64,000 bases of DNA, from assembly GCA_937120475.1 (NCBI GenBank), contig CAKZJV010000007.1:2000068-2064067 (forward strand). Direction: 5' to 3'. Within the stretch, counting starts at the first letter, position 1, and the number at the start of each line of letters is the position of its first letter. A program made the translations under genes and the position numbers. This DNA is from an uncultured Cryomorphaceae bacterium (lineage in GTDB: Bacteria > Bacteroidota > Bacteroidia > Flavobacteriales > Schleiferiaceae). The notes below the pieces were generated by a model that did no database searches, was not told where the DNA came from, and saw only the letters and a program-made list of their open reading frames with translations. Shown here piece by piece: positions 53,705 to 60,128 of this stretch.

Positions 53705-54904
53705 ATGGTGACGGCTAAATTAGTTTTATGGACTTACCACAACCCAACAAAAAAGGGTTACCCAATAAAGGTTCTTGTTACAAAAAACCGAAAAACCAAA
53801 CCCTACAACTTAAAGCTCTATTCAAGTTTGGAAGATTGGAATACAGAAGCAATGGAACCTAAAAAGAGCCACCCGAGATATTTATTTGTAAGGAAACAGG
53901 TAAGGAAGATTAAAGGCCGCATTGAAGAGTTGTTAGAAGATGCGTATGACAAACGATGGTCTAAGGAACAATTTATCGAAGCTCTTGACGGGGCTGAACA
54001 ATCAAAAAAGTCAAGCCCTAAATTTTTTGAGTTTGGTGATAAAAGGGTGCAAGAGCTTAAAGATTCGGGAAGAAATGGTACGGCTAAAATGTACGCTTCC
54101 TGTTTAAGTATCCTACGGGCCTACAATTTGGGGCAGGACATTTCTATTGAGGATGTGAATTACACTTTTCTAAACAACTTCAAATTAGCAGAATTAAATA
54201 AAGGTACCTCCCCTAACTCATTGGGAACCTATCTAAAGATTTACAGAGCCATTTTTAACGAGGCTATTCACAGGTCACTTGTTACCAAAGAGAACTACCC
54301 TTTCTCCAGGGGATTAATTCCTAAGAAGACAAAGACCCCTAAAAGAAATATCAGCAAAGCAGACATAAAGAAACTTGAAGATGCCACAAACCTTTCCGGC
54401 AATCGCCTGCACGCCCGTAATTATTACCTGTTGATGTTTTACTTTGGAGGAATGGATTTGATTGACATTTCTAATCTCACCAAAGACCATCTTTCAAAAA
54501 ACAGAATAAAGTATTTCCGAACTAAGTTAGAAAATGGTGGAAATGAGATCGACCTTAAAGTATTCAAAAAAGCCAAAAAAATAATTGACTTTTATTCTGT
54601 AAATAATTCCAAATATTTATTTCCAATTACTAGTAGCTTAGAAAACTATGATGAATATTACCGGCAGTATAACGCAATAAAATATCACCTCAATAAATTA
54701 GGTCAAGAACTCGGCATAGAACTTAAGTTGACCAGTAAGACCGCGCGCCATAGCTTTTCAACTATTGGTAAACGCCTTTATACCGACCCGGAAATGCTCA
54801 AAGAGCTAATGGGCCATGAAGGCAACGAGGTAGCGGATGTTTACAAAGACCGGTTCCCACAAGCCGACCGCGATAAAGCCCACTGGAAGATCATTGAGAC
54901 TTAA
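53705..54904 (+). CDS. tyrosine recombinase (phage-type integrase)
   Basis: 399 residues. The N-terminal SAM-like/arm domain is followed by the catalytic domain. Arg348 in 'SKTARHSFSTIG', His371 in 'LMGHEGNEV' and nucleophile Tyr380 in 'DVYKDRF' are present. In the usual 'GLR' position the sequence is GGMD (in 'MFYFGGMDLIDIS'), so the first catalytic Arg is missing there, and the HxxR His is a Lys. Similar displacement has been reported for CTnDOT-type recombinases of Bacteroidota. It probably mediates integration and excision of the element that it borders. Base composition is AT-rich. Confidence 0.9.
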   Translation: MVTAKLVLWTYHNPTKKGYPIKVLVTKNRKTKPYNLKLYSSLEDWNTEAMEPKKSHPRYLFVRKQVRKIKGRIEELLEDAYDKRWSKEQFIEALDGAEQSKKSSPKFFEFGDKRVQELKDSGRNGTAKMYASCLSILRAYNLGQDISIEDVNYTFLNNFKLAELNKGTSPNSLGTYLKIYRAIFNEAIHRSLVTKENYPFSRGLIPKKTKTPKRNISKADIKKLEDATNLSGNRLHARNYYLLMFYFGGMDLIDISNLTKDHLSKNRIKYFRTKLENGGNEIDLKVFKKAKKIIDFYSVNNSKYLFPITSSLENYDEYYRQYNAIKYHLNKLGQELGIELKLTSKTARHSFSTIGKRLYTDPEMLKELMGHEGNEVADVYKDRFPQADRDKAHWKIIET

Positions 54905-56379
54905 GCCGGAACGAGCCATTGAACACTATTGAGCAACAGGTAATCACCATCGTTTAAAGGGTCGAGAGTGGTTACCTGTTCATTTTCAACTTTAACCCAA
55001 TGCAGGGCCGGGGTATCGGTATTATCCACGCGGGTTATTCCCTGTAGAACCGGATAGGGTGCGCTGTAGGCCACCGGAAAAGAAGCAATCACCTGACCGG
55101 CCTCAATGGTTCCCCCTGAATCATTGGCCAGGCCACCGGATATTTGAACCTGTAAGCCGTCCTGGACAATTTGCACCGGGTTGGCCGGGTATTTTTGGGA
55201 GGTTGGCCCGGCTGGTGCAACGGCAGCCCTGGACTGGTTGGTGTTATCCAGGTCAATCCAAGCCCCTTGTTCCCGTTTTTGCCCCTGTATCTGGCCATCA
55301 ACCACTTTAAAACGAAAAGAGCCATCCGTAGCCGGGTCACCAAAATAAAAATGATCGTTAAGGCCGACCTCAATATCACCAACTACATCCAGTTTGGACG
55401 AAGGGGTAAGGGTACCCAGGCCCATATCATAACCTACCGGAAAAACCACGGTGTTTTCCTGTTCGGGGGCGGTATCATTGCCCACTACAATGGTATTATT
55501 TACAGGCGGAAGGTCGCCAGGGTGTTCGCTTCCCACCGTATTGATTCGGTGACCAATATGGATAACATTGTCCGCTTGGAACCCGCCTTGCTGATCACGG
55601 GTAAAACCCGAATAAGTACCAATCAGAATACTTTTTTCAAGAGAACTATACAAACCGCTTTCAAAACCGATGGCCACCACATCTTTATGATCACCATTGG
55701 CCAGGGAAAGGGCATGACTTCCCAGCCCCAGGCAACGGGTATAATTGCGCCTTACCCCTCCAAAACTGCCCGTGGCCTTATTGATGCCCGCGAAGTTCCC
55801 GAAGAAACAGGAGCGGTAAATATGGTCGTTAAAACTGGCCGCAGATTGTCCCACCAGCAGGGAAGAATTGATTTTAAGAATATCCCGCCCCGCGCTGGAA
55901 CCCACAGCTACCATGCTGCCGCTGTCATCCAGGGCCGGGTTTTCCTGGTACTCTCCCGAGTAAGTCCGGGATTCACGGCCACTACCTGCTCCCAAAAGGG
56001 TACTTTGCGCACCTCCGAAATCCCGGCCCGCTCCATAACCGTAGAAGGCATTCACTCCATAAAGACCAGGATAAACCACCCCCTGGCCGCATTCTTCACC
56101 AATATATAGATTATAGCCCCCATCGTAAGCCCCGCCATTGTCCCCGCCATCGGAAACAAAACGCGCCCCCAGGATTTTCACAATATCGTCTTTGAGTTCC
56201 AGGGCATCGGAAACCTCCAAACCGTCTTCGGTAGGAGACACCACAAATACCTTGGTGGCGTTACCTGGGTAATCTCCGTTTACGTCCCCTAATTCCAAAA
56301 AGCCGGATTGCCAGCGTTGGCCTAAAATCCGCAGGGCTTCCAGGATATGATCGAATAAAGGTTTTTTAGGTGCTGCCAT
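54901..56379 (-). CDS. tail-fibre/spike-like protein of the element
   Basis: 492 residues with no signal peptide. The middle (~130-300) is a repetitive Gly/Ser/Ala-rich beta region ('LLGAGSGRES', 'VAVGSSAGRD', 'LGLGSHALSLANG', 'VAIGFESGLYS', 'ILIGTYSGF'). This spacing resembles trimeric-adhesin and phage-fibre head repeats. The segment 'TPSSKLDVVGDIEVG' (~335-350) is typical of fibre proteins in Bacteroidota phages. The C-terminal ~150 residues look like a beta-sandwich, perhaps for receptor binding. It would be the host-attachment or adhesion part. Last gene of the leftward operon, overlapping the holin-like gene by 14 bp. Confidence 0.65.
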   Translation of the reverse strand: MAAPKKPLFDHILEALRILGQRWQSGFLELGDVNGDYPGNATKVFVVSPTEDGLEVSDALELKDDIVKILGARFVSDGGDNGGAYDGGYNLYIGEECGQGVVYPGLYGVNAFYGYGAGRDFGGAQSTLLGAGSGRESRTYSGEYQENPALDDSGSMVAVGSSAGRDILKINSSLLVGQSAASFNDHIYRSCFFGNFAGINKATGSFGGVRRNYTRCLGLGSHALSLANGDHKDVVAIGFESGLYSSLEKSILIGTYSGFTRDQQGGFQADNVIHIGHRINTVGSEHPGDLPPVNNTIVVGNDTAPEQENTVVFPVGYDMGLGTLTPSSKLDVVGDIEVGLNDHFYFGDPATDGSFRFKVVDGQIQGQKREQGAWIDLDNTNQSRAAVAPAGPTSQKYPANPVQIVQDGLQVQISGGLANDSGGTIEAGQVIASFPVAYSAPYPVLQGITRVDNTDTPALHWVKVENEQVTTLDPLNDGDYLLLNSVQWLVPA

Positions 56380-56548
56380 GCTTACGGTTTGTTTTTGCTT
56401 TGTGATAGGATTTAATGCGTTTGGCGATGTTCCAGAAGCCGATCACCACGGCCATCAGGGCGGCCAGGAATTGCAGCCATACGGTGATACCCGCCAGGCT
56501 GATCAAAAGTGCTACGACCTGTACGGCCCAAAGAGTGCCTTTATCCAT
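56366..56548 (-). CDS. small two-helix membrane protein, holin-like
   Basis: 60 residues. Two hydrophobic segments (~6-24 and ~27-44) are separated by a short turn. The tail is strongly basic (AKRIKSYHKAKTNRKHGS). This matches the general form of class II holins, and the next upstream gene encodes an M23 peptidase, so a lysis pair is possible but not proven. It overlaps the fibre gene start by 14 bp. Confidence 0.5.
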   Translation of the reverse strand: MDKGTLWAVQVVALLISLAGITVWLQFLAALMAVVIGFWNIAKRIKSYHKAKTNRKHGST

Positions 56549-56551
56549 TGC

Positions 56552-57085
56552 TTAACCGAAATAAGGTTCCGGGTCAACCAGGATGCCCGCCAAACGGAGT
56601 TCCAGGTGAATATGTGGTGTAGCCCCCGGATAGCGTTCCCCAATATCCTGGGCTTTCCCTATAGGGTCACCCTTTCGGATGGTTTGCCCTTTGGAAACCG
56701 AAGGTTCCAAATAGAAAATTTTGACCGATACCCCCTTAAAATGCCCGGTGCCCAGGAGTAAAACGCCTTTCCAGGAATAGTCATCCCCGTAAGGGAAGGC
56801 CAGCCTTTTTACAATGCCGTCAATCGGGCTGAACACTTCCTGGCCTTTGGCGAGTTTAATGTCTAATCCTTTGTGTTTACCGGAACCCCGGGAAGCCCCA
56901 AAGTGTCCGCAACCTTTCGGGTCGCACTTTCGAAGCAGGTAAGGGAAAGAAGGGCGATTCATTAAGCGATTAGCCATCAACGCCTTTTCCAGTTTCTCCT
57001 TTTTCTTTCGTCTCGAAATCCAGAACATAACCAGGGTTGTAATTAGGATAAGGGCGGTTATAGCCCCAAAGAGCGCAGGCCGCAT
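56552..57085 (-). CDS. membrane-anchored M23 peptidase
   Basis: 177 residues. A membrane segment (~5-23) is followed by a basic stretch (SRRKKKEK), a linker with Cys54 and Cys59, and an M23/LytM domain: His71-x3-Asp75 in 'KHKGLDIK' and His158-x-His160 in 'PHIHLEL', the zinc ligands. It probably cuts peptidoglycan cross-links either for lysis or for entry of the element's particle. The N-in anchor topology is an inference. Confidence 0.85.
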   Translation of the reverse strand: MRPALFGAITALILITTLVMFWISRRKKKEKLEKALMANRLMNRPSFPYLLRKCDPKGCGHFGASRGSGKHKGLDIKLAKGQEVFSPIDGIVKRLAFPYGDDYSWKGVLLLGTGHFKGVSVKIFYLEPSVSKGQTIRKGDPIGKAQDIGERYPGATPHIHLELRLAGILVDPEPYFG

Positions 57086-57441
57086 TCAAATTGATTTAGT
57101 TGTACCAGTTCGGCTTTGGAGCCGTCCCCGAAAAATTTCACCGTCCAGCAGTCCGGCAACTTATTTTTCCAACCCCCGGTTTCGAAGATTTGCCAGGCCG
57201 CTGCATTGTATTTTTCGGTTTCGTTTAAGTCGAACCAGCGGGCATCCCAGCCGAGTTCTTCCCGTTCAGCCCAACCGTTAATGTTGCGTGTCCATTCCTG
57301 GATTGCATTTTCCCAGGCTTCCCGGATTTGCTGAGGGGAGGCGGTCATTTTGTTTTTCTTTTTCCCCAAAACCCCGGTGAAGTACAATACGATGACCAGG
57401 GCAATCACGCTTCCGGCAATGATGTAGGTCTTTTTGTTCAT
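57058..57441 (-). CDS. single-pass membrane protein with small soluble domain
   Basis: 127 residues. A membrane helix (~5-24, 'TYIIAGSVIALVIVLYFTG') is followed by a basic linker and an ~85-residue domain rich in Trp ('EAWENAIQEWTRNINGWAEREELGWDARWF'). Not recognised. It overlaps the M23 gene by 28 bp and follows the annexin-like gene by 2 bp. Confidence 0.55.
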   Translation of the reverse strand: MNKKTYIIAGSVIALVIVLYFTGVLGKKKNKMTASPQQIREAWENAIQEWTRNINGWAEREELGWDARWFDLNETEKYNAAAWQIFETGGWKNKLPDCWTVKFFGDGSKAELVQLNQFECGLRSLGL

Positions 57442-57443
57442 GC

Positions 57444-57935
57444 TTAGACTTGGTTTCGGTTAAACTCTGGTATATGGGCGAAGAAGCTGAGTGCTTTGGT
57501 TAGCTCGTCCCCGTCAAAATCATCGACTATCCATTCTCTGAGGTACACCCCGTTTACCCCGGAACAGTTGTTGGCCGGGTTGAGCCGGTCTAGTAATGTT
57601 TTACAAGGTGGCCTGCCATAGGTGGCATTAAAAGCATTGTGAACCACCGTTCTTTGATCTTCATTGAGGGGTTCCAGGAGAGAGAAAAAGCGGATTTCTG
57701 AGGTTCCGGCCCCCTTCATGGATTGGTAAAGGGCATCGGCCACAGGTTGGGGGTTAAAGTCTTCCGGTACATTGTCCCCGTTAAAGGAAGCATTGTACTT
57801 GGTCTGGTGGAAATCCTGAAGGTTTTTTTCCTCTCTGGCTTTCTGGCGTTTCCGGTACCAGTACCAACTGATTACCGCAAGGGCTATAATCACCAGGGTT
57901 ATCCATACCGCTTTATTTTTCAGTAGTTGTTGCAT
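57444..57935 (-). CDS. membrane-anchored annexin-like protein
   Basis: 163 residues. A membrane helix (~8-27) and basic segment are followed by a helical domain (~62-150) like one annexin repeat: 'ADALYQSMKGAGTSEIRFFSLLEPLNEDQRTVVHNAFNATYG' (motif; annexin KGxGT-E and 'DQR...Y...YG'). An insert with two Cys (111 and 124) splits the repeat. The acidic residue that completes a canonical annexin calcium site is not at the expected spacing. Annexin-like domains occur in some bacterial surface and phage-associated proteins; lipid contact is possible. Confidence 0.5.
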   Translation of the reverse strand: MQQLLKNKAVWITLVIIALAVISWYWYRKRQKAREEKNLQDFHQTKYNASFNGDNVPEDFNPQPVADALYQSMKGAGTSEIRFFSLLEPLNEDQRTVVHNAFNATYGRPPCKTLLDRLNPANNCSGVNGVYLREWIVDDFDGDELTKALSFFAHIPEFNRNQV

Positions 57936-58249
57936 TACAAGCCTGTGTTTATGCCGGTTAAAAATTCAAATTCATCGGTGGTCAGGTGGGGTACCAGGTC
58001 GGAGTAGGTATAAGAGCGTGAACTACCGCTGAGGGTTTCCTCTAAAATGAGGGGGTCAACCCCGTACAAAAGGGTGTTTTCGTTGATCTGCCCTTTTTGT
58101 ATTTCCGTAAGCCGTTTTCCGTTGGTGTTCATCTGCAAAAAAAGTTTGGAGCCGTTCTGAAGCAGAAAGGCCCATTGGGTTTGGTAGTAAAGCGGGCTGT
58201 AGGCCGAAGTGGTACTGACCTGGAAGGAAGTACCGCAAACACAATTCAT
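57935..58249 (-). CDS. small soluble protein of the element, unknown
   Basis: 104 residues with no leader or membrane helix. It starts MNCVCG and is followed by Thr/Ser/Tyr-rich strands ('SAYSPLYYQTQWAFLLQNGSKLFLQMN') and a C-terminal helix ('LTTDEFEFLTGI'). Not recognised. Ends at the first base of the annexin-like gene. Confidence 0.45.
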   Translation of the reverse strand: MNCVCGTSFQVSTTSAYSPLYYQTQWAFLLQNGSKLFLQMNTNGKRLTEIQKGQINENTLLYGVDPLILEETLSGSSRSYTYSDLVPHLTTDEFEFLTGINTGL

Positions 58250-58252
58250 GGC

Positions 58253-58525
58253 TCAGGCTTTAAAAGCAACGATGACCGCAATGGCCAGCACTACGGCAAT
58301 GATCACCCAGGTTTTATTGGTTTCCTCTTGTTTGGCCTTGTCGATATAGGCCGAGATAGTCCCGTAGCGGGCGGATTCCCTTTGAGCGGCTGCCAAATCA
58401 CGTTGGGCCTCGGCTGAAGCCCTTTGGTTGGAGAGAGCCTGTTTTTCCTCTTTGGTCAGGAAAAGATCATCAACAAACCCCAGGACAGGGCCAGCCACCG
58501 CCCCTAATATCGCGCCCAATGCCAT
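58253..58525 (-). CDS. small membrane protein of the element
   Basis: 90 residues. A Gly/Ala-rich N-terminal helix (~2-18), an Ala/Gln/Arg-rich helical middle ('ASAEAQRDLAAAQRESARYG') and a C-terminal membrane helix (~70-88) suggest a tail-anchored coiled protein. Not recognised. 3 bp after its neighbours on either side. Confidence 0.5.
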   Translation of the reverse strand: MALGAILGAVAGPVLGFVDDLFLTKEEKQALSNQRASAEAQRDLAAAQRESARYGTISAYIDKAKQEETNKTWVIIAVVLAIAVIVAFKA

Positions 58526-58528
58526 CGG

Positions 58529-58861
58529 TCAGGACTTTACCAGCATGAAAAAGACAATGACCAACAGGACAAATCCCCCCAGGATATACACCACCGTATT
58601 ATTGGTGGAGCTGGGGGGTGGGGCGTACCGGTCGGTGCCGGTATTGCCTCCTGAACTGCCGTCCGTGGCATTTCCCTTGGACGTTTGGAAAACCCCCAAT
58701 CCAAAATTCAGGAAGCTGTCTAGGCCATCGTTCCAGTCCCAGCCGGAGCCTTCGTGTGGTGATACGCCCCCTTGTCCGGTTTCAGCGGTAGCCGTGGTAC
58801 CGGTATCGCTATTTATGCCCTCTAAGGGGTCTTTAATGGTTCTGCTATCGGTTCGGGTCAT
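58529..58861 (-). CDS. small tail-anchored membrane protein of the element
   Basis: 110 residues. A Thr/Gly/Asp-rich, low-complexity N-terminal ~85 residues is followed by one C-terminal membrane helix ('TVVYILGGFVLLVIVFFML') and KS. Not recognised. 1 bp from the small gene upstream. Confidence 0.5.
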   Translation of the reverse strand: MTRTDSRTIKDPLEGINSDTGTTATAETGQGGVSPHEGSGWDWNDGLDSFLNFGLGVFQTSKGNATDGSSGGNTGTDRYAPPPSSTNNTVVYILGGFVLLVIVFFMLVKS

Positions 58862-58862
58862 T

Positions 58863-58970
58863 TTAGTTGCTTTTAATCAAAACGAGTATCATTAGGAGCA
58901 GGGCCACCGCTAAACGTAATACGGTGACCTCCTGCATAAAGCCGGATTTACGTTGGCAGGGGCAGCTCAT
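58863..58970 (-). CDS. 35-residue membrane peptide of the element
   Basis: ATG at 58970 to TAA at 58863-58865. It encodes MSCPCQRKSG...EVTVLRLAVALLLMILVLIKSN: a CxC at the start and one membrane helix (~17-32). It fits exactly in the 112-bp space between two operon genes, with 3-bp gaps, as an intact frame in the operon direction. This makes it likely a real gene despite its size. Confidence 0.5.
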   Translation of the reverse strand: MSCPCQRKSGFMQEVTVLRLAVALLLMILVLIKSN

Positions 58971-58973
58971 ATC

Positions 58974-59498
58974 TTACCCGTTTTTTTGTCCCTGGATTTC
59001 ACGGGCGGCTACGGCAGCCACGTTGAAAATCCCGTCAATTTCCATTGTCAGGGTGAGGGTAGAACCAGGCACTACCGGGATTTCCATTTTGGTTTGGTCA
59101 TCCAGTTGTACGGCCCTGCGCACGGTTACCACGTTATCCTTTTGGGTGTACTCATCGGTAAACTGAGAAAGGGCAATGTTCTCATCCCCCAGGTTACGGA
59201 ACGGGCTGTCCCTTCTCAGGTTAAGGATGACTTCGGTTTGTTCGCTGGAATTGGATTTGAATTTCATTTTACGCACCGACACGGGGTTGCGCTCGATGAA
59301 GTTCAGAAAGTGTTCGATTTGTCCGGGGGAGCCTGCCCCGTTCAGTGAGGTAATGCCCTCGCCATCTTCTTTGGCCTGGAAATCCCCATCGGTCACAATG
59401 CCGGTTTCAGCTTTTAGGCCGCGCCCTAAAATGAAGGTGCGGGTTTCGGTGGCGTGGGTGTTTCGGATGGTTAGGGTGTAGGGTCTTATGTTTTTCAT
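58974..59498 (-). CDS. beta-rich structural-like protein of the element
   Basis: 174 residues, no leader or membrane helix, mixed beta pattern with 'RPYTLTIRNTHATETRTFILG', 'VRKMKFKSNSSEQTEVILNLRRD', 'PVVPGSTLTLTMEIDGIF'. Strand-rich composition and lack of a leader would suit a single jelly-roll-like virion or scaffold protein. That is a guess; nothing in it is diagnostic. It is second in the operon after the membrane protein at 59519. Confidence 0.4.
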   Translation of the reverse strand: MKNIRPYTLTIRNTHATETRTFILGRGLKAETGIVTDGDFQAKEDGEGITSLNGAGSPGQIEHFLNFIERNPVSVRKMKFKSNSSEQTEVILNLRRDSPFRNLGDENIALSQFTDEYTQKDNVVTVRRAVQLDDQTKMEIPVVPGSTLTLTMEIDGIFNVAAVAAREIQGQKNG

Positions 59499-59518
59499 AT
59501 TCCTTTAGAGTTTTGGTT

Positions 59519-59674
59519 TTAGGAGGTTTCCCGGTCAACGTTCAGTGTTTCCTTTTCATGGCCTATGGAACCATCGGGGTAGAACTTGACTTTTTTAAAG
59601 ACCAGGGCCGCAATCAGTTTTACGATCAGGCTAGCGATGACAATGGAGACAATCATTTTCCAGTTTACACTCAT
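59519..59674 (-). CDS. small membrane protein, first gene of the leftward operon
   Basis: 51 residues from the ATG at 59674. One membrane helix (~7-26, 'MIVSIVIASLIVKLIAALVF') is followed by a hydrophilic tail ('KKVKFYPDGSIGHEKETLN'). The in-frame upstream start at 59701 would add nine non-hydrophobic residues and overlap the promoter. A perfect -7 element (TAGGTTTG on the minus strand, 59699-59706) lies 24 nt upstream. Not recognised. Confidence 0.55.
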   Translation of the reverse strand: MSVNWKMIVSIVIASLIVKLIAALVFKKVKFYPDGSIGHEKETLNVDRETS

Positions 59675-59698
59675 ACTTTTTTGGATTGTATTGGAGGG

Positions 59699-59706
59699 CA
59701 AACCTA
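59699..59706 (-). promoter_or_regulatory. -7 element of the leftward element operon (TAGGTTTG)
   Basis: On the minus strand TAGGTTTG matches TAnnTTTG exactly, 24 nt before the ATG at 59674. A TTTTTG ends 23 nt upstream of it, a little further than the usual ~19-21 nt. It is probably the single promoter for the whole packed operon. Confidence 0.5.
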
Positions 59707-59814
59707 AAGGGTCATGATAAAGGTGTTCGCAAAAATTGAAATGAAGTACCGGAAACTGTGGGATATTGAAAGTAATTAGGTTTAATTTTACTCTTCAATT
59801 ATAATTGATAAACA

Positions 59815-60060
59815 ATGGACCGTCAAGAAACACAACGTAACACCCAGGAAGTTTTCAATTTTGTTTGGGGAAGAAGCCTTAGTAATTCGATACTGCTAAG
59901 GGCCTTAAAAGAGCATTATGTGCGCGCACTAGCTGAGATAACGGGGAAAACGGAAGGTGAAATAAAAGGTGAACTGGACATTATCATCGAAAATAAAAAA
60001 GAGGAATTCGAGAAGGAAAAGCAAGAATTTTTAGCAAAAAATGATAAAAGTATGAACTAA
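59815..60060 (+). CDS. small acidic/helical protein, unknown
   Basis: 81 residues, no leader. Helical N-terminal half with Trp/Leu ('FVWGRSLSNSILLRALKEHYV') and a highly charged C-terminal coil ('IIIENKKEEFEKEKQEFL'). It is divergent from the leftward operon and could be the element's regulator or a host gene. AT-rich. No HTH is obvious. Not recognised. Confidence 0.5.
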   Translation: MDRQETQRNTQEVFNFVWGRSLSNSILLRALKEHYVRALAEITGKTEGEIKGELDIIIENKKEEFEKEKQEFLAKNDKSMN

Positions 60061-60128
60061 ATTATAGCAGGAGTGAAGTTATTTTTTTGTATTCTAGCTA
60101 TTCAATCAATAGCTAAACCTTTATTACA

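Larger units (their letters stand above)
53705..59706. mobile_element. integrative element with a membrane-protein-rich phage-like operon
   Basis: A tyrosine recombinase gene (rightward) converges, with a 4-bp overlap, on an eleven-gene leftward operon (54901-59674) packed with gaps of -28 to +20 bp. Seven of these proteins have single or paired membrane segments with short bodies. Others are an M23 peptidase, an annexin-like protein and a tail-fibre-like protein. No terminase, portal, major capsid, packaging ATPase or replication protein was recognised. It may be a degenerate prophage, a satellite, a membrane-containing small phage, or another system. Ends and attachment repeats are not resolved. 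The 81-residue rightward gene at 59815 may or may not belong. Confidence 0.6.

Noticed and set aside
55171-56109. 312-residue frame on the + strand
   Set aside because: Antisense to the fibre-like gene. It has no recognisable motif and the real gene fits the packed operon.
53530-60128. Attachment-site direct repeats flanking the integrative element
   Set aside because: Short shared words such as TAGCTA occur on both sides, but none is longer than chance expectation. The ends cannot be set from this sequence alone.
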